The translations under genes and the position numbers were made by a program. This document shows positions 17,011 to 27,495 of a DNA stretch of 64,000 nucleotides, one piece after another; within the stretch, counting starts at the first letter, position 1, and each line of letters starts with the position of its first letter. The notes below the pieces were generated by a model. That model made no database searches. It was given only the letters and a program-made list of their open reading frames with translations, and was not told where the DNA came from. This DNA comes from Chrysemys picta bellii (lineage: Eukaryota; Chordata; Testudines; Emydidae), in assembly GCF_011386835.1 (NCBI RefSeq), contig NC_088804.1:39109549-39173548 (forward strand), written 5' to 3'.

Positions 17011-20000
17011 TCACTGGTTCCCTCCAAAGGGCCTCAGATAGCCCACTTTAGCTTCCACAAGCCTGTGTGCTAAACATATTGGTTCCTCACTAGTTACCCC
17101 AGGTGCATCATAAGTCAACCGTTTTACTGGTCTTATTACCCTGTCTCGTCTATTGAGAATCTCTGTTGCCGTGGTGCGCGGGACAGCCTCTTGAACGATG
17201 GATGGAGAGGTTTCCTTTGAGGGTCCCTCGGCTACTGGCATAGGTCCCTGCATTTCCAGTTCTAACAGTGGAGGGTCCAAGGTGCCCAGGACATCCTCCA
17301 CCTGTATGTCTCCACTGTCCAATAACCTGGGTGTGTCATCACATGGGGGTCCCACCAGTCGCTCAGGGGTGTCAGGAATGGGCCTAAATACTTCTGCCAT
17401 GGGGTTTAGGGCGGAAGAAGAAGAGCTCTCTTTTGATTCAGCCGATCGAGACTGAAATCTTGTCTCCATCCCAGGATACACCATGGTTGTGTCTTCCTCC
17501 TCAGACTCACTCTCGGATGTGCTGCATGGGGGTAGGTTAGCTGCAGGGGGCTGGCTGTCCACGTTGGAGGGCGGCTTTGGTCCAGCACCTTCATTCTGCC
17601 CAGTTGCCCTGTTGTGGCCCATCTCATACGGGGTGCCTACCAATTCCCCCACAGGGAGCAAAAGGTTTCTATGCACTGTCTTTGTCTGCCCTGGACCCTC
17701 TTCAGGTTTGATCTTGTAGACCGGCAGGTCTCCTAGCTTTTCCATCACCAAGTAAGGTATTGCCTTCCATCTGTCGGCTATCTTGTGTTTGCCAGCAATA
17801 CCCAAATTTCGCAGCAGAACTCTGTCCCCCGGCTGGAGTTCTTGCAGACGTACCCTAGCATCATATCGATGTTTGTTGCGGTCTGCGTTCTTCCGAGCTG
17901 CAGATGTAGCTAAGTGATAAGCATCCCGCAGCTTTTCTCTCAGTCGGGATACATATTGCTGATGAGTTTCATAGCTATCTCCATCCTCTGATACACCAAA
18001 GCACAGGTCTATGGGTAATCTTGGTTCTCGTCCAAACATTAAGAGATATGGGGTGACTCCTGTAGCATCATTCTTTGTGGCATTGTAGGCGTGCACCAGA
18101 TATGCAACATGTTGGCTCCAGGTTGCTTTCTGCTCTGGTCGCAAAGTCCCCAACATATCTAATAGGGTTCGGTTGAACCTCTCTGGCTGAGGATCACCTT
18201 GCGGGTGATAAGGCGTTGTTCTAGACTTCTTAATTCCCGCTATCCTCAGCACCTCCTTCAGAAGATGACTCTCAAAGTCCCGCCCCTGATCCGAGTGTAT
18301 CCGGGCTGGAAATCCATAAACTGAGAAATATTTCTCCCACAGTACTCGAGCAACAGTGGTGGCCCTCTGATCACGCGTGGGATATGCCTGCGCATATCGT
18401 GTATAATGGTCAGTCACTACTAGAATGTTCCCAATATTCCTCTTGTCTACTTCTAAAGACAAGAAATCGATGCATACCAGTTCCAAAGGTTTGGTGCTGG
18501 TGATGTTCTTGAGATATGCAGCCCTCGTGGGCAGAGTTTTCCTTTGAACACATCGAGCGCAAGTCTCACATTTCCTACGAACATCTTCAGCCATCCGGGG
18601 CCAATAGAATCTACTACGAAGAAGTTCCAGGGTCCTCTCCATCCCTAAATGTCCAAAGTCATCATGCAGGGCCCTCATGGCCAGGGCTCTGTACTCTTTT
18701 GGCAGCACCAGTTGTGCTCGTTGCTTTTGTAAAGGGTCGATGGTCATTCGATGTAACACTCCCTGGATCAGTTTTAGTTTGGTCCATTCTCTCAATAGTA
18801 GTTTACCCTCCGGGTTAGGAGGGACAACCGCAGCTGGGCTTCGCCCCTCCCTTTTGGCAAGTAGTGTATCACGAATGTCAACATCTTGCAGCTGGGCTTC
18901 TTGCCAGTCAGCCGCATTGAGCACGGGCAAGGGAGATTGGTCCAATGCAATATAGTTCACAGAAGCAGAAGGCACGCAGTCAGGGGGCAGGCCCAAAGCT
19001 TCAGCAACACATCCATGAAGACTCTCATGGGCCTCTGGCTCTCGGCGACTCACACTGCAAATAGCCCTCACTCCATCCATGGGTATCATAGCCACTTCAG
19101 GTGCCTGCGGTCGCCGGGACAATGCATCTGCATCTACATTGCTTCTCCCTGATCGGTATTGAATGCTGAACTCATAGCTAGCCAAGGCGGCCACCCATCT
19201 CTGTCCTGTAGCATCCAACTTAGCACTTGTTAACACGTAAGTCAATGGGTTGTTGTCTGTCCACACCTGGAACTGAGCACCATACAAGTAGTCTCGAAAT
19301 TTCTCAGTGATGGCCCATTTCAAGGCCAAGAACTCCAGCTTGTGGATGGGATAGCGAGTTTCACTGTCAGACAGTCCTCGGCTGGCAAAGGCTACGGGTT
19401 TATGTTTGCCTTCCACTTCTTGGTACAGTACTGCTCCCAGACCCTCCAAACTGGCATCAGTATGTAGGATAAACGGTTTGCTTGGGTCGGCAAAGACTAG
19501 GACGGGGGCATGAGTTAGGCGACTAATGATTTCCTGAAAAGCCCTCTCACATCTCTCATCCCACCTTGGCCCAAACGGTTCGAAGGGGCCATAATGTCTC
19601 TGCACAGGAGGCTTTGGAGGCCTCCTCTTATTCTTGGTCCTAGATTTGTTCTTGTTGGACTGGTATCCCCTGGTAAGATCATTCAGGGGTTTTACAATTG
19701 TGGCGTAGTTCTTCACAAATCTGCGGTAGTAACCACTAAATCCAAGAAAGGTCTTGAGTTCTCTGTAGTTACTTGGATGTGGCCAGGTAGTGAGTGCTTC
19801 TATTTTGTCAGGATCAGTACTCACACCCTCCTGGGACACAATGTGACCCACATACTTCACTGAGGTTCGGCAGAACTGGCATTTGTCAATTGAAAGCTTC
19901 AAACCATACGCCTCCAACCTATCGAGCACTTTAAGAAGTCTTTCTTCATGCTCCTCCAAGGTTCTTCCAAACACAATCAGGTCATCCAAGTAAACTAACA

Positions 20001-21585
20001 CTTGTAGTAAGTTCATGTCTCCCACGACTTTCTCCATGAGACGTTGAAACGTGGCAGGTGCCCCAGAAATCCCTTGGGGCATGCGTTCGAACTGGTAGAA
20101 CCCTAACGGGCAGATGAAGGCTGTCTTCTCCTTATCTTCTTCTCCCAGAGGGATCTGGTAGTATCCACTCCGAAGATCCAACACAGAGAACCACTGGCTA
20201 CCCAGCAAACAGTCCAAGGCATCTTGTACTCGAGGCATGGTGTATTGGTCAACTGTAGTGCGCCTGTTTAGAGTGCGGTAGTCAATACACATCCGGATTT
20301 TCCCACTCTTCTTACGAACCACCACAATGGGAGAGGCGTAGGGGCTTCGGGACTCTGTAATGATACCATTCGCGATCAGCTCTTGAAGATGATGGCGTAC
20401 GTCTTCCATCTCAGAGAGAGCAATCCTCCTAGATCTCTCCCTGAAGGGTCGGGGATCTTGTAGCCTGATGTGGTGTTCCACTCCTTTGGCACATCCCACG
20501 TCCCACTCATGCAGTGAGAATACCTTGGCTCTCTCGCAAAGCTTCTTCCGCAGGCGATCCTTCCACTCCTCAGACAGTGGGGAGTCCCCAAAGTCAAACT
20601 TTGCGGGATCCATCACTGGAACTTCAGCTTCACACTGGGGTCTCACGATGGTTTCAGGCTCAAAGATGTCTGCAATCTTCTGCCCTGGTTTTACAAACAC
20701 GTCACGGCGTGTTTCATTAGCAATCAATATAGCCACCTCTTCCTGGGCTTCAGCAGGTAGGGTTATGACTCCACTGAGAACCAGCACTCCTTCTGGGAGC
20801 CCTCCCTCGGTCGGCTGCTCTACCATTGCTAATGTTTTCTTACTGTCTTTTAGGCAGGTACTCATGACAATCACTTCCTTTTCTGTCATTGCAGGAACCA
20901 CTAAGGGGGCCGGGCCCGCATACCTCAATGCTCCCACTGGCAAATCAGGCAGCACTTTTCTGGTGTCCTCAATTTTTCTGTAGGCTGCGGCACAGTGTGT
21001 GTGTATCACCAAGGTGTTCAGATATTGGTCCCCTGCTCGCTGTCTGCAGTAATCTGCGAGTACCTTAAAGAGGCTGGAGTTGGTCCCTATTAGCACGGAC
21101 ACATCAGAGGCTCCTTTAGGGTCAGGGCATATTAAAGCAGCAGTGTCCACCTCCTGTCTTACCCCCGCAATCTCTTCTGGGAATTCCAGGTGTACTATGA
21201 CATACCCCTGATAGGGGTATTCATCCATGCTGAGGCCACACAGGCCAAGCCCTGTCAGGGGCCGTATAGGCAGATGCCTAAGCATCTGCTGGTAGAAAGA
21301 CTGGAATATGATAGTCACTTGGGATCCTGTGTCAAGCACTGCTCTACATTCTGTCCCTTCAACCTTTATAGTTACCTCCGCTCGGGGTCCGATCAATCCT
21401 GGTGGGATTCGGGCTGCAGGGTTCTTTCCAGGGGAGCCTCCACACCCTGTAGGCCTAGGCGGCTCCCTTCCCAGGCCCTGGGGCCGTTTCCCGACTTTCC
21501 CCAGGTGGTCCTCAGCTTTTGATATACTAGCGTGGGATTCTCTGCATTCTGACACCTTGCAGCAATGTGCCCACCCTGGCCACAC
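17011..21585 (-). CDS. pol: Pol polyprotein (PR-RT-RH-IN), uninterrupted
   Basis: The open frame spans 1524 codons, but translation probably enters by frameshift near codon 33. In order: aspartic protease LDTGS (84-88); reverse transcriptase with YLDD at 532-535; RNase H starting near HTDAS (708-712) with WTDNN near 775-779; integrase zinc site HDDFGHLGMERT..CETCARC (about 974-1012); catalytic D1040, D1099 and E1135. A Lys/Arg/Pro-rich stretch (about 644-660) is inserted between RT and RNase H. The usual GDGQ..ER motif reads GDPQPER, an unusual Gly-to-Pro change next to the catalytic Glu. The C-terminus carries a serine/acid-rich tail beyond the usual integrase end. No stop or frameshift is present. 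Confidence 0.95.
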   Translation of the reverse strand: MWPGWAHCCKVSECRESHASISKAEDHLGKVGKRPQGLGREPPRPTGCGGSPGKNPAARIPPGLIGPRAEVTIKVEGTECRAVLDTGSQVTIIFQSFYQQMLRHLPIRPLTGLGLCGLSMDEYPYQGYVIVHLEFPEEIAGVRQEVDTAALICPDPKGASDVSVLIGTNSSLFKVLADYCRQRAGDQYLNTLVIHTHCAAAYRKIEDTRKVLPDLPVGALRYAGPAPLVVPAMTEKEVIVMSTCLKDSKKTLAMVEQPTEGGLPEGVLVLSGVITLPAEAQEEVAILIANETRRDVFVKPGQKIADIFEPETIVRPQCEAEVPVMDPAKFDFGDSPLSEEWKDRLRKKLCERAKVFSLHEWDVGCAKGVEHHIRLQDPRPFRERSRRIALSEMEDVRHHLQELIANGIITESRSPYASPIVVVRKKSGKIRMCIDYRTLNRRTTVDQYTMPRVQDALDCLLGSQWFSVLDLRSGYYQIPLGEEDKEKTAFICPLGFYQFERMPQGISGAPATFQRLMEKVVGDMNLLQVLVYLDDLIVFGRTLEEHEERLLKVLDRLEAYGLKLSIDKCQFCRTSVKYVGHIVSQEGVSTDPDKIEALTTWPHPSNYRELKTFLGFSGYYRRFVKNYATIVKPLNDLTRGYQSNKNKSRTKNKRRPPKPPVQRHYGPFEPFGPRWDERCERAFQEIISRLTHAPVLVFADPSKPFILHTDASLEGLGAVLYQEVEGKHKPVAFASRGLSDSETRYPIHKLEFLALKWAITEKFRDYLYGAQFQVWTDNNPLTYVLTSAKLDATGQRWVAALASYEFSIQYRSGRSNVDADALSRRPQAPEVAMIPMDGVRAICSVSRREPEAHESLHGCVAEALGLPPDCVPSASVNYIALDQSPLPVLNAADWQEAQLQDVDIRDTLLAKREGRSPAAVVPPNPEGKLLLREWTKLKLIQGVLHRMTIDPLQKQRAQLVLPKEYRALAMRALHDDFGHLGMERTLELLRSRFYWPRMAEDVRRKCETCARCVQRKTLPTRAAYLKNITSTKPLELVCIDFLSLEVDKRNIGNILVVTDHYTRYAQAYPTRDQRATTVARVLWEKYFSVYGFPARIHSDQGRDFESHLLKEVLRIAGIKKSRTTPYHPQGDPQPERFNRTLLDMLGTLRPEQKATWSQHVAYLVHAYNATKNDATGVTPYLLMFGREPRLPIDLCFGVSEDGDSYETHQQYVSRLREKLRDAYHLATSAARKNADRNKHRYDARVRLQELQPGDRVLLRNLGIAGKHKIADRWKAIPYLVMEKLGDLPVYKIKPEEGPGQTKTVHRNLLLPVGELVGTPYEMGHNRATGQNEGAGPKPPSNVDSQPPAANLPPCSTSESESEEEDTTMVYPGMETRFQSRSAESKESSSSSALNPMAEVFRPIPDTPERLVGPPCDDTPRLLDSGDIQVEDVLGTLDPPLLELEMQGPMPVAEGPSKETSPSIVQEAVPRTTATEILNRRDRVIRPVKRLTYDAPGVTSEEPICLAHRLVEAKVGYLRPFGGNQ

Positions 21586-22892
21586 CGGTAGCAGAAGAAG
21601 GATTGTCTTTTCCCTTGTTGTCTCGTTGGGGCAGAGGTTCTAAATGTAGTCCTCTGAACCGTGGTAGTGGAGGGTTCCATGTACCTTGAAGTATTTGCTG
21701 AATCGATGGTATTCTCTAATTCAGCCACTTTCTGTGTCAGGACCTGCACTCGTTGGGTAAGTTCCTCTTGAGGATTCACCATCAGTGCCTTGGGCGTTCG
21801 GGTGGATGTTGTGCCAGTCGCCGGGTGTGACTGCACCTCCCAAACCTCGCCAGCTGCCTGCCTCTCTTCTTCCTCTCGGACCTCTTTTATCAGCTGAGAG
21901 TAACTCGGTGGATTGTCTTGCCGTTCTCTTAATCGGAGGTGGAGAAGGATTGGGTTCTGATATTGAATTCCTCTCACAATCTGAGCCAATCTAGTCCGGT
22001 CCATTTGCCCAACTGCCACTGCTCCCCTCATGATGGCTCTCTGCAATAGTTTCTCCAACCTCTGGATATAGGCAGAAACCTTCTCTCCCTTTTGTTGCCT
22101 GGCATTGAGGAACTTGCAATAGACATCATCTGAGCCCTCGGTTCTCCCGAAGGCATGATCAAGGGCCTCTAGGCAGTCCTTCACCTTGACTCCAGGGTTA
22201 CTGAGTTTCAGGGTGCGAATCACATCTAGGGCTGGCCCCCTGAGGCACTCTACTAGTCGCCTTCTCTTTTCAGCATCAGGCACCGCCCACTCCTGCAGCA
22301 TTTCAGTGGTGTGTTCCAGCCAGGGTTCAAATGCTTCCTCCCCAGGTATTGGGGTGGGACCCCCAGAAAACAACCTCAGTTTACGATAGGGGCTTGACTC
22401 AGGGTGGGGTGGCATAACCTTCTCTAATGCTTGCCCCAAAGCCTTCACCCACTCATCAGGTGAAGGAGCACTCTCCCGGTGTGGGACTCCTGGGTCAAGG
22501 CCCAACAGACCTGGCATATCAGCCAAAGTCTTTCCCTCTTTCCCCAAAAAGGCCGACATTTTCTTTAAAAACTCTACATCAGGGGCAGGGACTGGTGAGG
22601 GCTGGCTCCCAGTGGTTATTACCGTCCACTCACAATCTTCCACTGCTATCGTGCCTGGAACCTGTAGGGGTTCCACAGCCGATGGCAGCTCGCACAGTAC
22701 AGCAAAAGCCCCCTCCTCCCTCACAAACATGCGCCCACGCATTTTGCACTTACTCAGGTACTCAGTGGATACCCTTAAGATAGGTTCTATTGCACCCTCA
22801 TCAAACGCCTCCGGCACCCCCGTTACCAAAAGACAGTTCCTAGGGTTAATATTCATCCCCTTGCACCAGTCCTCTAGCAAGTGTAGGGCCAT
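21393..22892 (-). CDS. gag: Gag-like protein, PNMA-type, 499 aa
   Basis: This would be the structural capsid protein of the element. The start MALHLLEDWCKGMNINPRNC and later RMFVREEGAFAVL closely resemble the N-terminal domain of PNMA proteins (MALxLLEDWCRGM.., GRMFWREE..A), which are domesticated gags of this lineage. A capsid-like region is followed by a predicted coiled coil (TQRVQVLTQKVAELEN, near 380-395) and a CCHC zinc knuckle CYRCGQGGHIAARC at about 434-447. The last 193 nt overlap pol in the -1 frame. The ORF is uninterrupted and starts 120 nt after the primer site. Confidence 0.92.
   Translation of the reverse strand: MALHLLEDWCKGMNINPRNCLLVTGVPEAFDEGAIEPILRVSTEYLSKCKMRGRMFVREEGAFAVLCELPSAVEPLQVPGTIAVEDCEWTVITTGSQPSPVPAPDVEFLKKMSAFLGKEGKTLADMPGLLGLDPGVPHRESAPSPDEWVKALGQALEKVMPPHPESSPYRKLRLFSGGPTPIPGEEAFEPWLEHTTEMLQEWAVPDAEKRRRLVECLRGPALDVIRTLKLSNPGVKVKDCLEALDHAFGRTEGSDDVYCKFLNARQQKGEKVSAYIQRLEKLLQRAIMRGAVAVGQMDRTRLAQIVRGIQYQNPILLHLRLRERQDNPPSYSQLIKEVREEEERQAAGEVWEVQSHPATGTTSTRTPKALMVNPQEELTQRVQVLTQKVAELENTIDSANTSRYMEPSTTTVQRTTFRTSAPTRQQGKRQSFFCYRCGQGGHIAARCQNAENPTLVYQKLRTTWGKSGNGPRAWEGSRLGLQGVEAPLERTLQPESHQD
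21486..21492 (-). promoter_or_regulatory. -1 ribosomal frameshift heptamer G GGA AAC
   Basis: On the minus strand the heptamer GGGAAAC sits in gag phase as X XXY YYZ (tcG GGA AAC, about gag residues 467-469). A -1 slip gives GGG AAA in the pol frame. It lies in the 193-nt overlap, with GC-rich sequence downstream that could fold. PEG10 uses the same heptamer. Efficiency is not known from sequence. Confidence 0.85.
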
Positions 22893-23012
22893 TATACAAA
22901 CTGTAAAATTTTTTACAAATATATCAGATCAAAACAACAACAAGAAGATTTTTAGGTTTTCCCAAGTTAATGAATCACCCAAGATGTGCTTGCGAGGGGT
23001 ACTGACCCAGGG

Positions 23013-23030
23013 ATCCCGGACGAGCCCCCA
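23013..23030 (-). other. Primer binding site, tRNA-Pro type
   Basis: The 18 bases on the minus strand are the same as the well-known tRNA-Pro primer site of murine leukaemia virus. They start 4 nt after the 5' LTR. Priming by tRNA-Pro is inferred from this. Confidence 0.85.
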
Positions 23031-23034
23031 AAAA

Positions 23035-24544
23035 TGTAACCCTTCTGCCAGGCCAAGTTGATAGCAGCAAGGGCCGGGTTCAGTACATAGGGGTCCCTTC
23101 CCAACAGCGTGACACAGAACCAGCTCGAGCCCCCACCCAGTGACCTGGGAAAATCTTACACAAACCCCTAGGCGCCTCGAAGAGGCAATATTTCCCCTCT
23201 CGCAAGCACAGAGCCTCGGTGTAGCAGAAAATGTTTAATAACATGAGGTAAACGACATAGCATTAACTTGGGAAAACACCACAACTAGAGTTCATAGACC
23301 AAACCATGAGCGAAGACCCACCCCAGCAAATTGGGCCGTGTCCTCTCCCGTTGGTTCTTGAAACCAGCGACCCAAGAATCACCAAAGTCCCAAAAGTCCA
23401 CCGATCCCAAAGTCTCTTGGGTCCAGCAACCCAAGAATCACAAAAGTCCCAAAAGTCCGACAACCCCCCAAAGTCTCTGTCCCTGATCAGTGCAGCCCCA
23501 GAGTTCAAAAAGGGGGGGGGTGAGCAGGGTGTTAAGGGGCACCTTACGTGATCCGAGGCCAACCCGGCTGCTTCTCCGTGGGGTTCCACCGCAGCCTTAC
23601 CACGAACTGCTCCACTCCACCCGCAGTCCCACTCCTGCCGTCCCACGAACTGCTCTGGCAGCTGCTCCGCTCCGCTCCGCTCCCCGACCTGTGAGCCGCG
23701 CCGCTCCGCTCCGCTCACCGACCTGTGAGCCAGGCCGCTCCGCTCCGCTCACCGACCTGTGAGCCAGGCCGCTCCGCTCCGCTCACCGACCTGTGAGCCG
23801 CACTGCTCCGCTCCGCTCCGCTCCGCCCGTCCCTTGGGCCGCTCCCACAAGGCTCTGCTCTGCTCGCTGCTCCTCCAGCCGCTCCGCTCGCCCCCGCTAA
23901 GCTAAGTTAGCTTAGCAATATAGCTTCAGGCTCCCCCACTAGTTAACACAGCCTCAGTGATCTCAGCTCTTAAATAGCTTTAGCTCTTTTGTGATTTCAG
24001 CTCTCAGTGATTTCAGCTCGTAGTAGGGGAGCCCCAGTGCTGGTGCACTATCAGCCCAGAGTGAATTCAGCTCAGCAGTCCGTAACTAGACTCCTAAGGG
24101 AATCAAAGTTAGCTCTGACATTCAACAGTGGAGAGAGGAGGAGGTGCAATTGGTGTTTCAGGCCCACAAAAGGGACCCACACCACCAGGTACCAATACCT
24201 GCCCCCAACCTCTCTCAATTCACTGGGTTTTGTAACCCATGCCCCTTGACAAGCAAATGCTACTTAGGTAATGGTGAATGACTCACTCAGTCCTTCTGTC
24301 ATACACCAGTTCCACTGGCCTTGATTCACAGAATCAGGGTAACAAAACTTTATTCTTCCTGCCCCAATAACAGAGAAACTGGGGATCCCACACCAGCCAA
24401 AGTAACCACTTTGAGTTGCTGTTGTTTCCTGCCAGGCGAGTGGGTGTGCCTATGCAAACAAGATCAGCCCCTGGAGTTCTTTTCCACACTCGCCATAATT
24501 CACCACCAGATGTCAGGGTAGAGCTCATCCTGACTCTGCTTACA
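23035..24544 (-). repeat. 5' LTR of the Gypsy element (1510 bp)
   Basis: Upstream LTR in element orientation. It contains a GC-rich tandem block (about 23663-23803) of a unit of about 34 bp built on GCTCCGCTCCGCTC plus CGACCTGTGAGCC. Short ORFs inside it on either strand are by-products of this repeat. Confidence 0.93.
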
Positions 24545-24548
24545 TATA
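24545..24548. repeat. Target duplication TATA, right side of Gypsy element
   Basis: Partner of the copy at 15424-15427. Confidence 0.7.
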
Positions 24549-24764
24549 CACTGCAATTAAACTGGCCATTCATTTTGTAGGCTTCCCTGGTCAACAGTTT
24601 TATGGTACAGTAATTGCAAAATAACTCAGATGACAGAGGGAGATTAATCCCAATTTTGCCTGTGCCACAGTCACATATTTCTCAGCATTGTGTGCTGTAT
24701 ACTGAGCATAGCTATATTTAGGTATCCGTTTGCATGAGCTTAGCACAAGCCTGATTATTTACCG

Positions 24765-24975
24765 TTTGTATTACAGTACCACCTAGAGGGCCCCCAGTCA
24801 GGATCTGGGCCCATTGTGCAAGGTGCTGGACGTACACATAGTAAGAGAATGCCTGCCCTAAGGAGTTTACAGTCTAAGTAGACAGACAGACACAGGGCGG
24901 GAGGGAAACTGAGGCACAGAGGACATGCTTTGTTCAAGGTCACATCCAGCAAGTCAGCAGCAGAGCTGGGAAGAG
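24765..24975 (-). repeat. MIR-type SINE
   Basis: Runs from GTATTACAGTACCACCTAGAGGCC to CAAGTCAGCAGCAGAGCTGGGAAG, next to the right LTR. Confidence 0.75.
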
Positions 24976-25530
24976 GAGCCTGCAGGAGGAACGGCCTGGC
25001 CTACACGCTCCAATGGCATTTGACTAACTTAGGTCCTCACGCAGCTTAAATATCTTCTAGCACCAGGTACAATCAAGCATGCAGAACACAGGACTGGAAG
25101 CCAGGGACACGCATGGATGTGGGCTCAGACAGGTCTCTCAAGCTCTGTGAATTGATAGCCTCCCGTGTGGCGGGGTGAAATCCAGGCTCCACGGATGTCA
25201 GCAGGCGTTTTGAGCTAGCTAAGGTGCTCAGACACCACAGCGAGGGGAAGAATAACGAGTGCAATGGACGCTGCTAGTGAGAGCTTTGCTACAGGGATAA
25301 TGCTATTGCTACCTGCCTCACAGAGGGGTCGGGAAGGTTAATTAGTGCTCAGAAGGTGCTTTGATGAGAACAAGTGCTAAATAAATGATAGTGTTGTTAT
25401 CCTTATAGGCAACAGGCCACATCCTAAGTGTTTGCCTATGTAACCTCCCCCCCCCGCCGACATTACTGATGCTTGGCTCAAAGATATGCCAGAGCAGCTA
25501 ACCCTTCCCTTCTCAGCACATCACTGGGGG

Positions 25531-26068
25531 CCCACAGGCAGCACGTAATGGAGGCTGGGGGAAGCTAAGTCTCCCCAAACCACACACCACTGGGGTGGGC
25601 AGTGACAGATTTGGGGCCCCCAGAAAAGTTTCCCCTCGCCACGGCCCTGGGGCACAGAGCTTTTCCAGGCTAGGGGCCACAGCAGGGGGTGGGGGGAAGA
25701 GGGGGAACGGGAACAGAGCCGTGGGCAGAACAGGAGGACAGGGCAGTGGGCGGAAAGGGGGGGGGGGCGCAGTCACCGGGCAAAGGGTGGAGCGGGGGAG
25801 GGGTTCCAGGCATAGAGCTCCAGCCCAGGGCCTCTGCCATAGCCCCGGCTGAGCCCTCAGCCCCTTCCTCACACCCCCTACCCCACCCCCATGGCCCTGA
25901 CCAAGCTCTCAGCCCGTGCTGCCAGTGCCATGGGGGGAAGGGGCCAAACTCTCAGCTCCTCCCCAGGTTTAGAGGGGGCTGAGAACAGCAAGCAGGGGTG
26001 CGGCCTCAGCTGGAAGAGGCAGGGCAAGGGCTAATCTCCCCGAGGGAGATCTTCACCCGCCACCCATG
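25531..26068. mobile_element. Probable MITE with CCCATG end, copy 1
   Basis: The right end TTCACCCGCCACCCATG matches the family above; the left end (CCCACAGGCAGC) is degraded. Flanks ACTGGGGG and ACTGGGCC agree at 6 of 8 positions. GC-rich, with G-runs. Confidence 0.5.
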
Positions 26069-26786
26069 ACTGGGCCCTACAGTCTGTGCGCCTATGTTTT
26101 GCCAAGCCTGAGAGAGCTCACATCATGCCATTTCCCTGACTGGGACACTGCTACTCTCACAGCACCTTGGGAGAGCCCTCAGCTACTGAGTCATTTGGTA
26201 TGAAGTAAAATACAGCTCGTGTCATGTGCTAGCCCCTGGGCTCCAAGCTCGGTAAGAGCTGACTGCACACAGCAGCTGGGACCCATTAACACACAAACAA
26301 CACACCAAAAGACTTAACTAGGATATAAGGAAAGCAGGTTAGAGAGTCACCCTCCACATTACCTCCGTTTGCAAGAGTAGCACTAGACAGCTCCCCTGCC
26401 CACTACCAGGGGCCTGCATTACATAGGGTCTTAGACCACGCCCCTGCCCAATTAGCTTGGGAACCGCCCAGAGAAAGATGGAGTCTCCTGCATGGCAAAT
26501 ACAATCCCCAGGATGCATGGACTACAACTCCCAGCGAGGGAGCAATGTAAAAAGAGTGCAGGATAGTCGTAAGAAGGGTGGAAGGCCTCAACTTGCCCAT
26601 TCTCATGTGTGCTGCTGACCCACTTTGTCTAATCTTCCCCTGCCAAAAGCAGTAGGGTTGGGGCTCTCACAAGGTCCTCCTGAGCCGTTTGTACCGGGCT
26701 GGCTGTGTGTCTGCATCAGTGGCATTTCACTGCGGTTATTGTGCTGATGTTTAGCCCTACTTTTCCCTCTTTTAAAATGTCCTCCC

Positions 26787-26963
26787 CAGGAGCGCCACCA
26801 CCTTTTCTGCCGCCCTAGGCGGCGGAAGGTCCCGCCCCAAAATGCCACCCCCCACAGAGGCGGCGGAAGGTCCCGCCGCCGAAATACCGCCGTGATCACC
26901 GCCCCCCAAATTGTAGCGCCCTCGGCAACCGCCTAGGTCGCCTAATGGGTTGCGCCGGCCCTG
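26787..26963. mobile_element. hAT MITE, CAGGGCCGG family (short copy)
   Basis: 177 bp, ending CCGGCCCTG, with exact duplication GTCCTCCC (26779-26786, 26964-26971). Contains two copies of GGCGGCGGAAGGTCCCGCC. Confidence 0.85.
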
Positions 26964-27304
26964 GTCCTCCCTGGTAATAAATCCCAATTGTCATTAGTTA
27001 CGCACCTCCACCCAAGCTGAGCATTGTCTGAGGCGTGAGACTCCTGCCCCAGGATAAAATTCATGCTGTTCCCTTCAGCCCCCCACCCTGCCAAGTGAGA
27101 ACAGCTGCTATTTGAGGAGGCCGGGGGAGAGCGAGAGCTCTGTTTGCAGCAGCTCTGATTGGTTGTTCAGCTCCAGGAGGCAGGCAGCACAACCAATCAG
27201 AGGGCTTAATTTGCTAGAGGGCTAGAGCGTTCTTAGGATCCCCTTTCAGAACCCAGTCACTTGAGAGGGCCCCCTGAGCATTGGCGGCAGGATAGGTGAT
27301 GCCC

Positions 27305-27495
27305 AACGTGCCAGTGTGGCCAAGTGGCTAGAGCACTGGACTAGGACTCGGGAGACCTGGTTTCTATTCCTGGCTCGGCCACTGGTTTGCTGAGTGACCT
27401 CAGGCAAGTCACAGCCCTACTCTGTGCCTCAGTTTCCCCATCTATAAAACAGGGATAATGCTTTCCTTTGTAAAGCCCTTTGAGATTCGTGGATG
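27305..27495 (+). repeat. MIR-type SINE, forward
   Basis: GTGGCTAGAGCACTGGACTAGGACTCGGGAGACCTGG head, CTCTGTGCCTCAGTTTCCCCATCT core and AGCCCTTTGAGATTCGTGGATGAAAA tail: a nearly complete copy. Confidence 0.85.

Larger units (their letters stand above)
15428..24544 (-). mobile_element. Gypsy/Metaviridae LTR retrotransposon, apparently complete
   Basis: LTRs of 1525 bp (15428-16952) and 1510 bp (23035-24544) flank a 6082-bp interior on the minus strand. LTR ends are TG..CA (TGTAAG..GTTACA), and the 4-bp duplication TATA flanks both sides (15424-15427, 24545-24548). Interior order is primer site, gag, pol, polypurine tract; there is no env. By eye the LTRs differ by one substitution (AAATTGGG versus AACTTGGG), one G in a G-run and one 16-bp unit. 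The insertion is therefore young. Confidence 0.95.
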
